From Verrucomicrobiota bacterium (GTDB lineage Bacteria; Verrucomicrobiota; Verrucomicrobiia; Verrucomicrobiales; DEV007): a stretch of DNA of 64,000 nucleotides. Positions 41,706 through 50,738 of this stretch are shown here, piece after piece (position 1 is the stretch's first letter; every line of letters starts with the position of its first letter). The position numbers and the translations under genes are program-made. The notes under the pieces were generated by a model. That model saw nothing but the letters and a program-made list of their open reading frames with translations. It was not told the DNA's origin and searched no databases. Where the stretch lies: assembly GCA_018970725.1 (NCBI GenBank), contig JAGWVU010000023.1, forward strand, positions 1-64,000, written 5' to 3'.

Positions 41706-43862
41706 GTGAAGGTATTTCTTTGCTATCGGGCCGCGGACATGAGCGGTCAGGCACCGCCTTTCGCCGGGAAAATCGTGCAACGGCTCAAGGCCGCTTATGG
41801 TCCAAACGCGGTGGTTCTGGACCCAGGCCTGCTGCCGCCCGGTGGGGATGCCGCCACTTTCCTGAGTGGTTTTGTGCGTCAGGCGGATGTTTTCGTCATC
41901 CTGATCGGGCCGCAGTGGGCCGAACTGATGCGCCGGCATGCCAACGATCCGCAGGATCTGGTGCGGTTGCAAATCGAAGCGGCCCTGCGGCTCGCCATGC
42001 CCGTGATGCCGGTGGTGGTTGACACCACGCCGATGCCCGGTCCGGAAGAGTTGCCGGCTTCGGTCGCCAAACTCGTGGAGGCCCCCCGTTTTCGTTTGGC
42101 TTCCGAGGCCAACTTCGGCGCCCAGATGGGCCAACTGATGCAGCACATGGAGTCGGCCGCCCCCAAGGCGACGGTTCCGGTGGTTCACCCGGCGGAGGCG
42201 AAGCAGGTTGTGCGGACCGACCGGCCGGTGAAGAGCAAACCGGGTTGGCTGGGAATGATGGGCTGGTTGTTGGTCCTGCCCTTCGCCGCCTTCCTCTACC
42301 TCGCCGCTTTCAAGGCGTTCCAAGGGAAAGAGCAACTGCCGCCCCGCGACACGAAGAACGATTTCCTGAACTCGATCGGGGACAAAATGGTCTGGTGTGC
42401 CCCGGGCAAGTTTCAGATGGGAAGCCCGGCCTCTGAACCAGGGCGCTCGGACGACGAGACGCTCCATGAGGTGACCCTGACCCGCGGTTTTTGGATTGGC
42501 GCCCATGAGATCACCCAAGCCCAGTGGAAACTGGTGATGGGCTCGCCGCACCCGAGTTTCCGCAAGCAGTTCGGAAAAGATTGCCCGGTGACCCATGTCA
42601 GCTGGCAGGAGGCTTTGGACTTCTGTGAGAAACTTTCCGCCAACGAAGGCGGCGTCTACCAACTCCCCACGGAAGCCCAGTGGGAGTATGCTTGCCGGGC
42701 AGGCCGCACCGAGCCTTACAGCAACGGCCGGGGCGATATCGGGGCCTTTGCCTGGCACGCCGGCAACAGTCAGGGCCAGCCGCACCTCGTCGGGGAAAAG
42801 GACCGGAACCCCTGGGGCTTGCAAGATAATCACGGGAACGTCTTCGAGTGGTGTGCCGACTGGTATGCCTCTTACCCGACGGAACCGGCAACCGATCCCG
42901 TCGGACCGACCACCGGGGCCGCCAAGGTTTACCGTTCCGGGGCGTTCGATGTCCCGGCTTCCTCCCATCGCTCCGCTTTCCGCGGCTCGCTCGACCCCGC
43001 GCGGAACGCCTCCAACCTCGGGTTCAGGGTCGCCTGCGTGACCAAACCCGCCACCGTGGCCAGAGGAAAGCGTGAGAACAGGGACGAGCGGACTTCCGAC
43101 CCGTCCATGACCGCCAGCATCCGGGAAGAAGAAATCGCTCCCGACATCAAGGTCCGCTTCATCCAGTGCCCGCCCGGAAAGTTCACCATGGGCGAGGGAT
43201 CCAACGCCCGGGAGATCACCTTAACCCAAAGTTTCTGGCTCGGCGAAGCGGAGATCACCCGGGCCCAGTGGATCGGAGTGATGGGCAGGAAGGGAACGCC
43301 GCCGGGACCGAATCGCGGCAACCGGGTGCCGATCGATCAGGTCGGCTGGGATGACATTCAAGGCCGGGGGGGATTCCTCGAGAAAATCCAGCCCCGGGCA
43401 CCGGCCGGATTCGCCTTCGCCCTGCCCACCGAGGCCCAGTGGGAATACGCGTGTCGCGCAGGAACCACAAGCCAGTATTGGTGGGGGGACGGCTTTGTCT
43501 CCGGAGGTGCCAACGTGGCCAACGCGCCCGGCACACCGGAGGCGGGGCAAGTGGCCTTCTTCGAAGCCAAGGGACTGCCCACCGGCGGGAGCATGACGAT
43601 CAAGTCGCTCAAGGCAAATCCGTGGGGATTTTACGACATGACCGGCAACCTTTGGGAATGGTGTCAGGATTGGTATGAGGAGTCCCCCACCGGACCGTTG
43701 GTCGATCCGCAAGGCCCGGCCGGGGGCGATCTCAAGGTCCTCAAGGGCGGAGCATGGAGCGACCCTGAAACCGAGACTCGCTCGGCGGCGCGGCTCCGGT
43801 ATTTCCCCGCTTTCCGTGGCGCGAGCTTCGGGTTCCGGCTGGCCCTCATTCCGAAACCTTGA
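41706..43862 (+). CDS. TIR-domain membrane protein with two FGE-fold domains
   Basis: About 718 residues, starting at GTG. An N-terminal TIR_2-type domain (about 1-150): 'KVFLCYRAADMSGQA', 'VVLDPGLLPPGGDA', 'ADVFVILIGPQWAE', 'DLVRLQIEAALRLAMPVMPVVVD'. At the position of the catalytic Glu of NAD-cleaving TIRs (SARM1 '..VHKEIV') a Gln occurs ('VRLQIE'), so NADase activity is doubtful. One membrane helix follows (about 180-205), then two FGE-sulfatase-fold domains (about 225-446, 481-718) with 'MVWCAPGKFQMGSP', 'TQAQWKLVMG', 'LPTEAQWEYACRAG' (twice) and 'GNVFEWCADWYAS'/'GNLWEWCQDWYEE'. Neither keeps the cysteine pair of true FGE near 'RSGAF'/'KGGAW'. Probably a sensor or signalling protein; role unknown. 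Confidence 0.85.
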   Translation: MKVFLCYRAADMSGQAPPFAGKIVQRLKAAYGPNAVVLDPGLLPPGGDAATFLSGFVRQADVFVILIGPQWAELMRRHANDPQDLVRLQIEAALRLAMPVMPVVVDTTPMPGPEELPASVAKLVEAPRFRLASEANFGAQMGQLMQHMESAAPKATVPVVHPAEAKQVVRTDRPVKSKPGWLGMMGWLLVLPFAAFLYLAAFKAFQGKEQLPPRDTKNDFLNSIGDKMVWCAPGKFQMGSPASEPGRSDDETLHEVTLTRGFWIGAHEITQAQWKLVMGSPHPSFRKQFGKDCPVTHVSWQEALDFCEKLSANEGGVYQLPTEAQWEYACRAGRTEPYSNGRGDIGAFAWHAGNSQGQPHLVGEKDRNPWGLQDNHGNVFEWCADWYASYPTEPATDPVGPTTGAAKVYRSGAFDVPASSHRSAFRGSLDPARNASNLGFRVACVTKPATVARGKRENRDERTSDPSMTASIREEEIAPDIKVRFIQCPPGKFTMGEGSNAREITLTQSFWLGEAEITRAQWIGVMGRKGTPPGPNRGNRVPIDQVGWDDIQGRGGFLEKIQPRAPAGFAFALPTEAQWEYACRAGTTSQYWWGDGFVSGGANVANAPGTPEAGQVAFFEAKGLPTGGSMTIKSLKANPWGFYDMTGNLWEWCQDWYEESPTGPLVDPQGPAGGDLKVLKGGAWSDPETETRSAARLRYFPAFRGASFGFRLALIPKP

Positions 43863-46203
43863 TGGGCCGCACCCGGGCGGGATCGCGCCCGCCCGGCCTG
43901 GGAACCCTGGCCCGAGCGGATGCATCAAGGTGAGGACCGATGCGCCGCCGCAACGCGGTCAGGGCTCGGTGGGTCTCCGCAGCGAAAAGAGAGTTCCCGG
44001 CATCCGCCTCCGAAGTCTTGTGCAGGGTGGCGCGGAGTCCCGGTTCGGCCAGAATGGCCCGCGCAAGTTCGCCCCTGTTTCCCCAGCTGAAGTGATTGAG
44101 ATATTCCACGAGCTGTTGGCCGGCGCGGAAGGATTTAAGGCGCAAACTGGGGACCGGTCCCCCGGAGGTGGGGTAGAACAGGGAAAGGGTGTCCGGCTCC
44201 GTCCATGACTTGTCGTTGCCGACCGTTTGCCAAGGAACCACCCCGTCCGCGCCCAGCGCCCACGTTTCGACACACCAAGCCGCTGGCACGGCATTCGACG
44301 TTCCGATCGGGTTGGAGGAACCATACATGTAAACCAGATTGCCAAACTGATCCGCGCGCCCGATCACCCGGTCCCGGTAAGCCCGGAGAGCCCCGCTGAC
44401 GACTTCCACGCTGGTGACTCCGTCGAGGAGATCGCGTTGCCATTCCGGACGGGAAATGTCCACCCGGAACTCGAAACAACCGCGCGACGCATGGGGCGCC
44501 ACCCCTTTCCAAAACTCCAGTCCAAAGCGACGCAGGGCCCAGAAGTCCTGGGTGTGCATCGGTTCATCGAAAATCCAAGGGGCGGAACACGCGTTCCATC
44601 GGTTGCCCCGGTCACGTTTGAAGTAGATTTTGTTGTTGAGATAGAACTCGAACATGGTGCCGGACCAACGCTTCTCCTCCACATGCCGGGCGAACCTGCC
44701 CGCGGACTCCCGGAAACGAGTCCAATACTCGTCCGGGTAGGCCGCCTCCACCCAGTAACCGCCCTTGAAAAGCGATTCATGGTCCATCGGCCAGTTCTCA
44801 TTCAGCGGGAGGTAGAAGGCCTCGATCGGCACCGGTCCCCTGGGCAGGTCCGCAAAGGCCGAGCCGTCGAAGAGCGGACCGTAGGTCGCGTCCCACTTTG
44901 ACCAATCCCATTCCCCACCGGGCCGGATTTCCGGAGCGGACCGCACTTTGCCGGTCCATCCGTAGGGCAGACAATTCAACACCGCGCGGTGCTCCTGAGC
45001 TAGGCGGTAGTAAGCCAATTCCCGCCCCTCAGGCAGTCCGTAACAGTTCATCTGCGGGAGAAACGAGAGACGGTCCGGCATGACAAACTCCCCGACGGTC
45101 ACGACCACCGGCGCCTCGGTTTTCCCGACCTTGAGGATTCCCTCGATCCGACCCGGACGCGACGTTTTGGGAATCCGGAGATCGACGAAGGTCCCTCCAT
45201 TCTCCAAGCCGGTCGGACCTCCAACCCAACCGACGGGAATCAGGGGATCCAGCTTGCCTCCCACTTTCGGCATGGCGTAGAGCGTGGCAAAGGTTCCGGG
45301 GAGTTCCATCCGAACATCCGCCGGATTGGCACCGGTCACGGAGAAACCAATCGTCTCGCCGCGGGTCGCGAAAAATTCCAACGCCCCGAGGGGCTCGCCA
45401 AACTCGTCCCGACACTCGAACGGAGGCCGCCCGGGCTCCTGACGGGGCAGCGCTTCCGGATCGGGCCACTTGAATTCCCCGGAAATTCCCGGGGGCCCGG
45501 TCCGGTCCGAAGCCGGGGCGGGCACCGGCCCGGTCTTCCCGCGCTCGAGCCACAGGGTGAAGTAGGGCCTGAAATTCTTCGCCCCCTCCCGGCTTGCCAC
45601 ATAACGGTTCGGGAATTGCTTGTAATCGATGAAATCGCCCTTGCGGCTGTATTCGCTCCCCACATCGTCCATCACAAAGAAACCGTGGCTCCGCCCCTCG
45701 ATCCTCTCTTGGATGACCTTGGGGTCGATCGGAACCACCTGCCATCCGGACGCATCCGGCGGGGAGGGATCGCCGAAGCTCCAGATGGTTCCCGCCTGCC
45801 CGAGGATCGATCCCGTCACATCGACATCACGCCACCGTTGTTCCCCGAGACGCAACCAGAGGAAGGAAGTGGCCCCGGGAATCCTGGCATAACCGGTGCC
45901 CGGGCCTTCGACCCAGTTTTCCGCCACGGTGGAGACGGTGAGCCGTCCGAGAATGGCGGCGTCTTCCGGATGAAGATGCAGCCGGGCCTTCACACAACGC
46001 CAGCCCTGCAACGGAGCGGGATCGAAATCCAGCAGGAAGAACTCCTGGATGCCCTTGAGTTTGAGCCTCGGCGACCCGCCGTTGTTGCCCTCGCGCTCGC
46101 TGTCATAGGCGGAGATCCAGAGATCACGCGAAACTTCGATCCGGCGCGCTTCCTGGGCGTGGAGGGTCAAAGCAAGCAGAAGGGAGATAAACCAACGATG
46201 CAT
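43846..46203 (-). CDS. Exported glycoside-hydrolase-like protein with N-terminal carbohydrate-binding-like domain
   Basis: About 785 residues with a signal peptide ('RWFISLLLALTLHAQ'). The N-terminal ~190 residues ('GWRCVKARLHLHPEDAAILGRLTVSTVAENWVEGPG', 'GSILGQAGTIWSFGDPS', 'FFVMDDVGSEYSRKGDF') look like a CBM96/DNRLRE-type beta-sandwich. A middle Ig-like part leads into a probable TIM-barrel region (about 400-700) of the DUF4091 kind: 'DRLSFLPQMNCYGLPEG', 'EAFYLPLNENWPMDHESLF', 'FEFYLNNKIYFKRD', 'PWIFDEPMHTQDF'. Catalytic residues cannot be named. It is divergent from a sulfatase gene, fitting polysaccharide breakdown. The 3' end overlaps the TIR-FGE gene by 17 nt on the opposite strand. 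Start is the ATG at the signal peptide. Confidence 0.6.
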   Translation of the reverse strand: MHRWFISLLLALTLHAQEARRIEVSRDLWISAYDSEREGNNGGSPRLKLKGIQEFFLLDFDPAPLQGWRCVKARLHLHPEDAAILGRLTVSTVAENWVEGPGTGYARIPGATSFLWLRLGEQRWRDVDVTGSILGQAGTIWSFGDPSPPDASGWQVVPIDPKVIQERIEGRSHGFFVMDDVGSEYSRKGDFIDYKQFPNRYVASREGAKNFRPYFTLWLERGKTGPVPAPASDRTGPPGISGEFKWPDPEALPRQEPGRPPFECRDEFGEPLGALEFFATRGETIGFSVTGANPADVRMELPGTFATLYAMPKVGGKLDPLIPVGWVGGPTGLENGGTFVDLRIPKTSRPGRIEGILKVGKTEAPVVVTVGEFVMPDRLSFLPQMNCYGLPEGRELAYYRLAQEHRAVLNCLPYGWTGKVRSAPEIRPGGEWDWSKWDATYGPLFDGSAFADLPRGPVPIEAFYLPLNENWPMDHESLFKGGYWVEAAYPDEYWTRFRESAGRFARHVEEKRWSGTMFEFYLNNKIYFKRDRGNRWNACSAPWIFDEPMHTQDFWALRRFGLEFWKGVAPHASRGCFEFRVDISRPEWQRDLLDGVTSVEVVSGALRAYRDRVIGRADQFGNLVYMYGSSNPIGTSNAVPAAWCVETWALGADGVVPWQTVGNDKSWTEPDTLSLFYPTSGGPVPSLRLKSFRAGQQLVEYLNHFSWGNRGELARAILAEPGLRATLHKTSEADAGNSLFAAETHRALTALRRRIGPHLDASARARVPRPGGRDPARVRPIKVSE

Positions 46204-46212
46204 TTTCCCGGC

Positions 46213-46241
46213 TTGGCACGTCGCCACAAGCCCGCTTTATT
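46213..46241 (+). promoter_or_regulatory. Predicted promoter of the sulfatase gene
   Basis: TTGGCA (46213-46218), a 17-nt spacer and TTTATT (46236-46241) form a good sigma-70-type promoter. The start ATG is at 46249, 7 nt after the -10 box, predicting a leaderless transcript. No Shine-Dalgarno sequence precedes the ATG. Confidence 0.5.
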
Positions 46242-46248
46242 CAAACCA

Positions 46249-47844
46249 ATGATCAGAATCGGCTTCCTTCTCCTCGTCCTCTGCGTGCCAACCCGGGGCG
46301 CCGAGCGGCTCAATGTGCTGTTCGTTTTCGCGGACGACTGGGGCCGCTACGCCAGCGCCTACGCGAAGATCGATGGCCGCCCTTCGCCAAACGACGTCAT
46401 TTCCACGCCGAACGTCGACCGTCTCGCCCGGGAAGGCCTGCTTTTCCGCCGGGCCTTTGTCAATTCCCCCAGTTGCACCCCCTGCCGATCCTCGCTGCTC
46501 TCCGGGCGCTACTTTTTCAACACCGGCCGGGGAGCCATCCTCAACGGCGCGGCATGGGATCCCGCGATTCCCTCTTACCCGCTCCTGATGCGGGACGCAG
46601 GCTATCACATCGGCAAGAGTTACAAGATCTGGAGCCCCGGCACCCCCGCGGACGCGCCGTTCGGCGAACAACGCCATGCCTACGAAGCCTCCGGCCGCGC
46701 GCCGAACAACTTCTCCGAAGAGACCGGGAAACTCCTGGCGCAAGGCCTGACCGTTCCCCAAGCCCGCGAACGCATCCTCGATCAGGTCCGCGGGAACTTC
46801 GAAGCCTTCCTGGCCGACCGTCGGCCGGATCAGCCGTGGCTCTATCAATTCGGCACCACAACCACCCACCGCGCTTGGATCAAGGGCTCGGGCAAGGCGC
46901 ATTGGGGGATCGAACCCGACAGCCTCAAGGGAAAAATGCCGGGATTCCTGCCCGATGTCCCGGAGGTCCGTGAGGACGTGGCCGATTATCTGGGCGAATG
47001 TCAGGCGGTCGATGCCTGCATCGGCGTCTTCCTCGCCAAGCTGGAGGCCATCGGCGAGTTGGACCGCACCGTCATCGTGGCCAGCGGAGACCATGGCATG
47101 CCCGGTGTGCCCCAAGGCAAATGCAACCTCTACGACCACGGCTCCTCCGTCACCCTGGCCATCCGTTTTCCCGGCGGAAAACCCGGGCGGGTGATCGACG
47201 ACGTGGTCAGAATCCCCGACCTCTGTCCCACCTTCCTCGAACTCGCCGGCGTTGCACCGCCTCCGGGACTTTATGGACGCTCGCTCCTTCCACTCCTGCG
47301 GTCCGACGAGCAAGGACAGGTCGATCCTTCCCGCGACTGGGCGATTCTCGGCCGTGAACGCCACGTGGCCAGTGCGAGGGAGGGCAACCTCCCCTACCCG
47401 ATGCGCGCCCTGCGGAAGACCAACTTTCTCTATGTCCGCAATTTTGAGCCGGATCGTTGGCCGATGGGCACGCCGCCGGATGGGGAGACCGCAGATTTGG
47501 GGGCGGACACGCGCGCCGGTTTTGCCGACATGGACGCCAGCCCGACCAAGGCATGGGTCATTGCCCATCAAAAGGATCCGCATTGGGCCTCAACCTTCGA
47601 GCGCGCCTTCGGCAAGCGTCCGGCGGAAGAACTCTACGATCTCGCGAAAGACCCCGATCAACTGCACAATCTGGTCGACAACCCGGAGTATTCGGAAACG
47701 AAGAAAGCGCTGGCCGCGGAACTGCTCGGCAAACTCGAGGCGGCCGGGGATCCCCGCCTCACGGCGGATCCGGTCTTCGAACACCCTCCCTTCACCCTGA
47801 CGGAACCGGAGGGACCGGGCAAGGCGCGGGGCAAAAAGAAATAA
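46249..47844 (+). CDS. Exported arylsulfatase (N-sulphoglucosamine-sulphohydrolase-like)
   Basis: The product is 531 residues. A signal peptide ('RIGFLLLVLCVPTRGA') is followed by the sulfatase fold: 'LNVLFVFADDWGRY' (metal-binding Asp pair), the active-site 'PSCTPCRSSLLSGRYF', in which Cys would become formylglycine (C-T-P-C-R; most sulfatases have C-x-P-S-R), 'TVIVASGDHGMPG' and 'EELYDLAKDPDQLHNLVDNP' near the C-terminus. It should hydrolyse sulfate esters on polysaccharide or glycosaminoglycan in the periplasm or outside. A formylglycine-generating or anSME enzyme is required; none with intact catalytic residues is in the window. It is divergent from the CAZyme-like gene. Confidence 0.9.
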   Translation: MIRIGFLLLVLCVPTRGAERLNVLFVFADDWGRYASAYAKIDGRPSPNDVISTPNVDRLAREGLLFRRAFVNSPSCTPCRSSLLSGRYFFNTGRGAILNGAAWDPAIPSYPLLMRDAGYHIGKSYKIWSPGTPADAPFGEQRHAYEASGRAPNNFSEETGKLLAQGLTVPQARERILDQVRGNFEAFLADRRPDQPWLYQFGTTTTHRAWIKGSGKAHWGIEPDSLKGKMPGFLPDVPEVREDVADYLGECQAVDACIGVFLAKLEAIGELDRTVIVASGDHGMPGVPQGKCNLYDHGSSVTLAIRFPGGKPGRVIDDVVRIPDLCPTFLELAGVAPPPGLYGRSLLPLLRSDEQGQVDPSRDWAILGRERHVASAREGNLPYPMRALRKTNFLYVRNFEPDRWPMGTPPDGETADLGADTRAGFADMDASPTKAWVIAHQKDPHWASTFERAFGKRPAEELYDLAKDPDQLHNLVDNPEYSETKKALAAELLGKLEAAGDPRLTADPVFEHPPFTLTEPEGPGKARGKKK

Positions 47845-47857
47845 AGCCGGCGCAGGC

Positions 47858-48646
47858 TCACAAACCGCCCAAAAACAAACCGAGTTTTTCCGGCCAGTCC
47901 TGAACGCTGGCCGGGCGGTCCGGCTTCAATCCGAACCCGTGTCCTCCCTGCGCGGGATGGGAAAACTCATGGCGGATTCCGCCCTCCTGACAAGCCTTCG
48001 CGTAGGCAAAGGAGGCCGGGGCATGCTTGTCATCCCCAGCCACATAGAGAAACACCGGACCGGACCGGGGCCACACGTCTTCCCGGCATTTTCCTTGGTC
48101 GTCAAGGTAGGCGGGATAGATCAGGGCCACAAAGGCCAGCTCACCGGGGGCGGTTTCGTGCGCCAGTCGCGCGCAAAGATGCCCGCCCGCCGAGAAACCG
48201 ATCAAGCCGACCCGGGTGGCCTCAAGCCCGAAATCCGCCCCTTTCGTCCGCACCAAGCGGAGCGCCGCCCGGGCATCCGCAAGGGCCAGTTCACGAGTGG
48301 GTTCGCCAGCCCCCACATGATACAACAGGACCACCGCGTCCCATCCGGCCGAGTTGAACCAGCGGGCCACTTCCCGACCTTCGTGAGCCACCGCCAGAAT
48401 CGAATAGCCGCCCCCGGGCGCGATGATCACCGTGCCCTTCCCTCCCTGGGCTGCCGCCGGATACAATTCCAAGACCGGTTCCGCCAACTTCCGGATCCGG
48501 ACAATTCCGTCCTTGCCCGTCTCTTCCCCGGGACCCTGGGTCCGGGCACTGCCGTCGAGGGCGATTCGCCGGATTTCATCGGCCGGCGCCACGCGGATCA
48601 GAAGAACGCCCACAAGGGAAAGCAGCAGACAGAAGCTCAATTTCAT
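47858..48646 (-). CDS. Secreted alpha/beta hydrolase (BD-FAE/esterase-lipase-like)
   Basis: The product is 262 residues with a signal peptide ('LSFCLLLSLVGVLLIRVAPA'). The oxyanion motif 'TVIIAPGGGYSILAVAHEG' and the nucleophile elbow 'VGLIGFSAGGHLCARLA' (Ser) are clear; 'FLYVAGDDKHAPA' supplies the Asp and 'HPAQGGHGFGL' the His. The family includes bifunctional feruloyl/acetyl-xylan esterases and carboxylesterases, so de-acylation of plant- or algal-type polysaccharide is likely. It is convergent with the sulfatase gene, 13 nt apart. The start gives the signal peptide; the open frame upstream overlaps aguA. Confidence 0.85.
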   Translation of the reverse strand: MKLSFCLLLSLVGVLLIRVAPADEIRRIALDGSARTQGPGEETGKDGIVRIRKLAEPVLELYPAAAQGGKGTVIIAPGGGYSILAVAHEGREVARWFNSAGWDAVVLLYHVGAGEPTRELALADARAALRLVRTKGADFGLEATRVGLIGFSAGGHLCARLAHETAPGELAFVALIYPAYLDDQGKCREDVWPRSGPVFLYVAGDDKHAPASFAYAKACQEGGIRHEFSHPAQGGHGFGLKPDRPASVQDWPEKLGLFLGGL

Positions 48647-48723
48647 CCCCTCCCTTGACCGTTCCCCCCCGGGGTTGGACATCCAAAAAGGGGGGAACCG
48701 AACCGGGCATGGGGCGATTCCTC

Positions 48724-49773
48724 CTAGGACCCTGTTTCTTTCGGGTGCCCCGACACCGGTTGCTGCTGGGTCAGGCAATGCACCGCCCCGCCCTCGTAGA
48801 CGAAATCCCGGGCGTCGATGCCCTCGATCACCCGGCCGGGAAAGCATTCCCGCAGGATGCCCAGGGCACGATCGTCGTTCACCGGTTGCCCGAAGACGGG
48901 TACGATCACGGCGCCGTTGGTGATCAGGAAATTCGCATAGCTCGCGGGCAGACGGTCCAACCGCCAGTCGCCACCGGCCACCTCGAGCCGGTCGGGCATC
49001 GGCAGATCGCGGACTTCCACCCGGAGGTCACGGAGTCGCTCGCGGTTTTCCTCGAGGATGGCATGATTGGGATCCTCCGGATGCGATTCCACCGCGAGCA
49101 GCACTTTGTCCGGGGCGTGGAAGCGGCAGAAATCGTCCACATGGCCGTCGGTGTCATCGCCCTCAATGCCCCGGGCCAGCCAAAAGACGCGTTCCACGCC
49201 GAGGAGCCGCCGCAGTTCGTTTTCGATTTCCTCCCGCGTCCAGCCGGGATTGCGGTTGGGATTGAGAAGGACGGCCTCGGTGGTGAGGAGCAGCCCGGCC
49301 CCGTTGCCCTCGATGCCGCCGCCTTCGAGGACCAGGCGGCTGGTCTCGCGCGGCAACGCGAGCGATTCCGCCACCCGCGCCGGAACGGCATCGTCGAGAT
49401 CCCAAGGGGGAAACTTCCCTCCCCAGGCATTGTAAGTCCAGTCGGTGACGGTCAGGCCGGAGCCGTCCCGCGCGTTGACAAAAATCGGTCCATGATCGCG
49501 GCACCAGACGTCGTTGGTGGGATGGTCAAAGAGCTCGACACCCGCCGGATCGACGCGGGCATGGTGCAAGCATTTCCGAATCGAGGCATGAGCCGCTCCC
49601 GCGGCATTGATCCTCACGGGCACATGCCGGGAGATGAGGGCGGCCAGCTCGCCGAAACGCGCCTGCAAATGCCTCAGGCGCCCGGGCCAAGTCGCCGGAT
49701 TGAGCGGCCATGAAATCCAAACCGCCTCCTGTTCTTCCCATTCGGCCGGGAAACGCCATGGCGAGGGCTTCAT
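48724..49773 (-). CDS. aguA: Agmatine deiminase
   Basis: The product is 349 residues. It hydrolyses agmatine to N-carbamoylputrescine and ammonia. Guanidine-modifying (PPADAC) hallmarks: 'FPAEWEEQEAVWISWP', 'TNDVWCRDHGPIFV', 'LEGGGIEGNGAG', 'TDGHVDDFCRFHAPDKV' and the catalytic Cys in 'YEGGAVHCLTQQQP' at the C-terminus. Length is normal. Its start overlaps the stop of aguB as ATGA (49770-49773), forming a two-step putrescine pathway operon. Confidence 0.96.
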   Translation of the reverse strand: MKPSPWRFPAEWEEQEAVWISWPLNPATWPGRLRHLQARFGELAALISRHVPVRINAAGAAHASIRKCLHHARVDPAGVELFDHPTNDVWCRDHGPIFVNARDGSGLTVTDWTYNAWGGKFPPWDLDDAVPARVAESLALPRETSRLVLEGGGIEGNGAGLLLTTEAVLLNPNRNPGWTREEIENELRRLLGVERVFWLARGIEGDDTDGHVDDFCRFHAPDKVLLAVESHPEDPNHAILEENRERLRDLRVEVRDLPMPDRLEVAGGDWRLDRLPASYANFLITNGAVIVPVFGQPVNDDRALGILRECFPGRVIEGIDARDFVYEGGAVHCLTQQQPVSGHPKETGS

Positions 49774-50657
49774 GAGGGCTCGGGCAGGTCGAGGAAACGG
49801 CTCGTGAGAGGTCCGTAGGTTTCAATCCGGCGATCGCGGAAAAAGGGCCAGATCCGGCGAAAGTCTTCCACCTGCCCGAGATCACACTCCACCAGCAAAT
49901 TGGTTTCGGTATCGACCGGGGCCTTGGCGAGGATTTGTCCGTAAGGATCCGCTACGAAGGATTGTCCCCAGAACTCCGTTTCCCCCTCGATCCCGACGCG
50001 ATTGACGGCCGCCACATAACAGCCGTTGGCCACGGCATGGCCGCATTGGACGGTTTGCCAGGCGTGATGCTGCGCGGTTCCCAGGGCTGCCTTTTCTGAA
50101 GGCAACCAGCCGATGGCCGTGGGGTAGATCAGAATATCGGCCCCGGTCAACGCGGTGAGACGCGCCGCCTCGGGATACCATTGATCCCAGCAAATCAAAA
50201 CACCAATCCGGCCATAACGCGTCTGCCAACTCCGGTAAGGCAAGTCTCCCGGGGTGAAATAGAACTTCTCGTGGAATCCCGGATCCTCGGGAATATGCAT
50301 CTTGCGATATTTGCCGAGGTAACGGCCATCGGCGTCGATGACCGCGGCCGTATTGTGATAGAGCCCGGCGGCACGCCGCTCGAACAAGGATACCACCAGC
50401 ACCACTCCCAGTTCACCGGCCAGTTTTCCCAGCTCTTCGGTGGTCGGACCGGGGACGGGTTCCGCCGCATCGAACCATCGCGGATCCTCACTCCGGCAAA
50501 AATACGGGGTCAGGAAAAGTTCCTGGAGCACGATCACCCGGGCCCCGTCTGACGCGGCGGCGCGGATCCGGTCGATGTGCCAAGCAAGTGATTCGGCGGA
50601 AGAAGCAAAGCCTCTCCCCTGAATCAGACCCAACGTGATGCGGCGGCTCAATCCCAT
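49770..50657 (-). CDS. aguB: N-carbamoylputrescine amidase
   Basis: About 295 residues of the nitrilase superfamily. The Glu-Lys-Cys triad is seen: Glu in 'VIVLQELFLTPYF', Lys in 'GKYRKMHIPEDPGFHEKFYFTPGD', Cys in 'IGVLICWDQWYPEAARL'. It converts N-carbamoylputrescine to putrescine, CO2 and ammonia; assignment is strengthened by the directly overlapping agmatine deiminase gene. I chose the ATG giving 'MGLSRRITLGLIQ'; an alternative start adds six residues. Confidence 0.95.
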   Translation of the reverse strand: MGLSRRITLGLIQGRGFASSAESLAWHIDRIRAAASDGARVIVLQELFLTPYFCRSEDPRWFDAAEPVPGPTTEELGKLAGELGVVLVVSLFERRAAGLYHNTAAVIDADGRYLGKYRKMHIPEDPGFHEKFYFTPGDLPYRSWQTRYGRIGVLICWDQWYPEAARLTALTGADILIYPTAIGWLPSEKAALGTAQHHAWQTVQCGHAVANGCYVAAVNRVGIEGETEFWGQSFVADPYGQILAKAPVDTETNLLVECDLGQVEDFRRIWPFFRDRRIETYGPLTSRFLDLPEPS

Positions 50658-50738
50658 TTCGCCCCCACCATGCACCCGCCTTCCAAGGAGGCAAGGCGCT
50701 TCCCATCCCGGCGCTCATAACAAGCGACCGGGGAGCGC

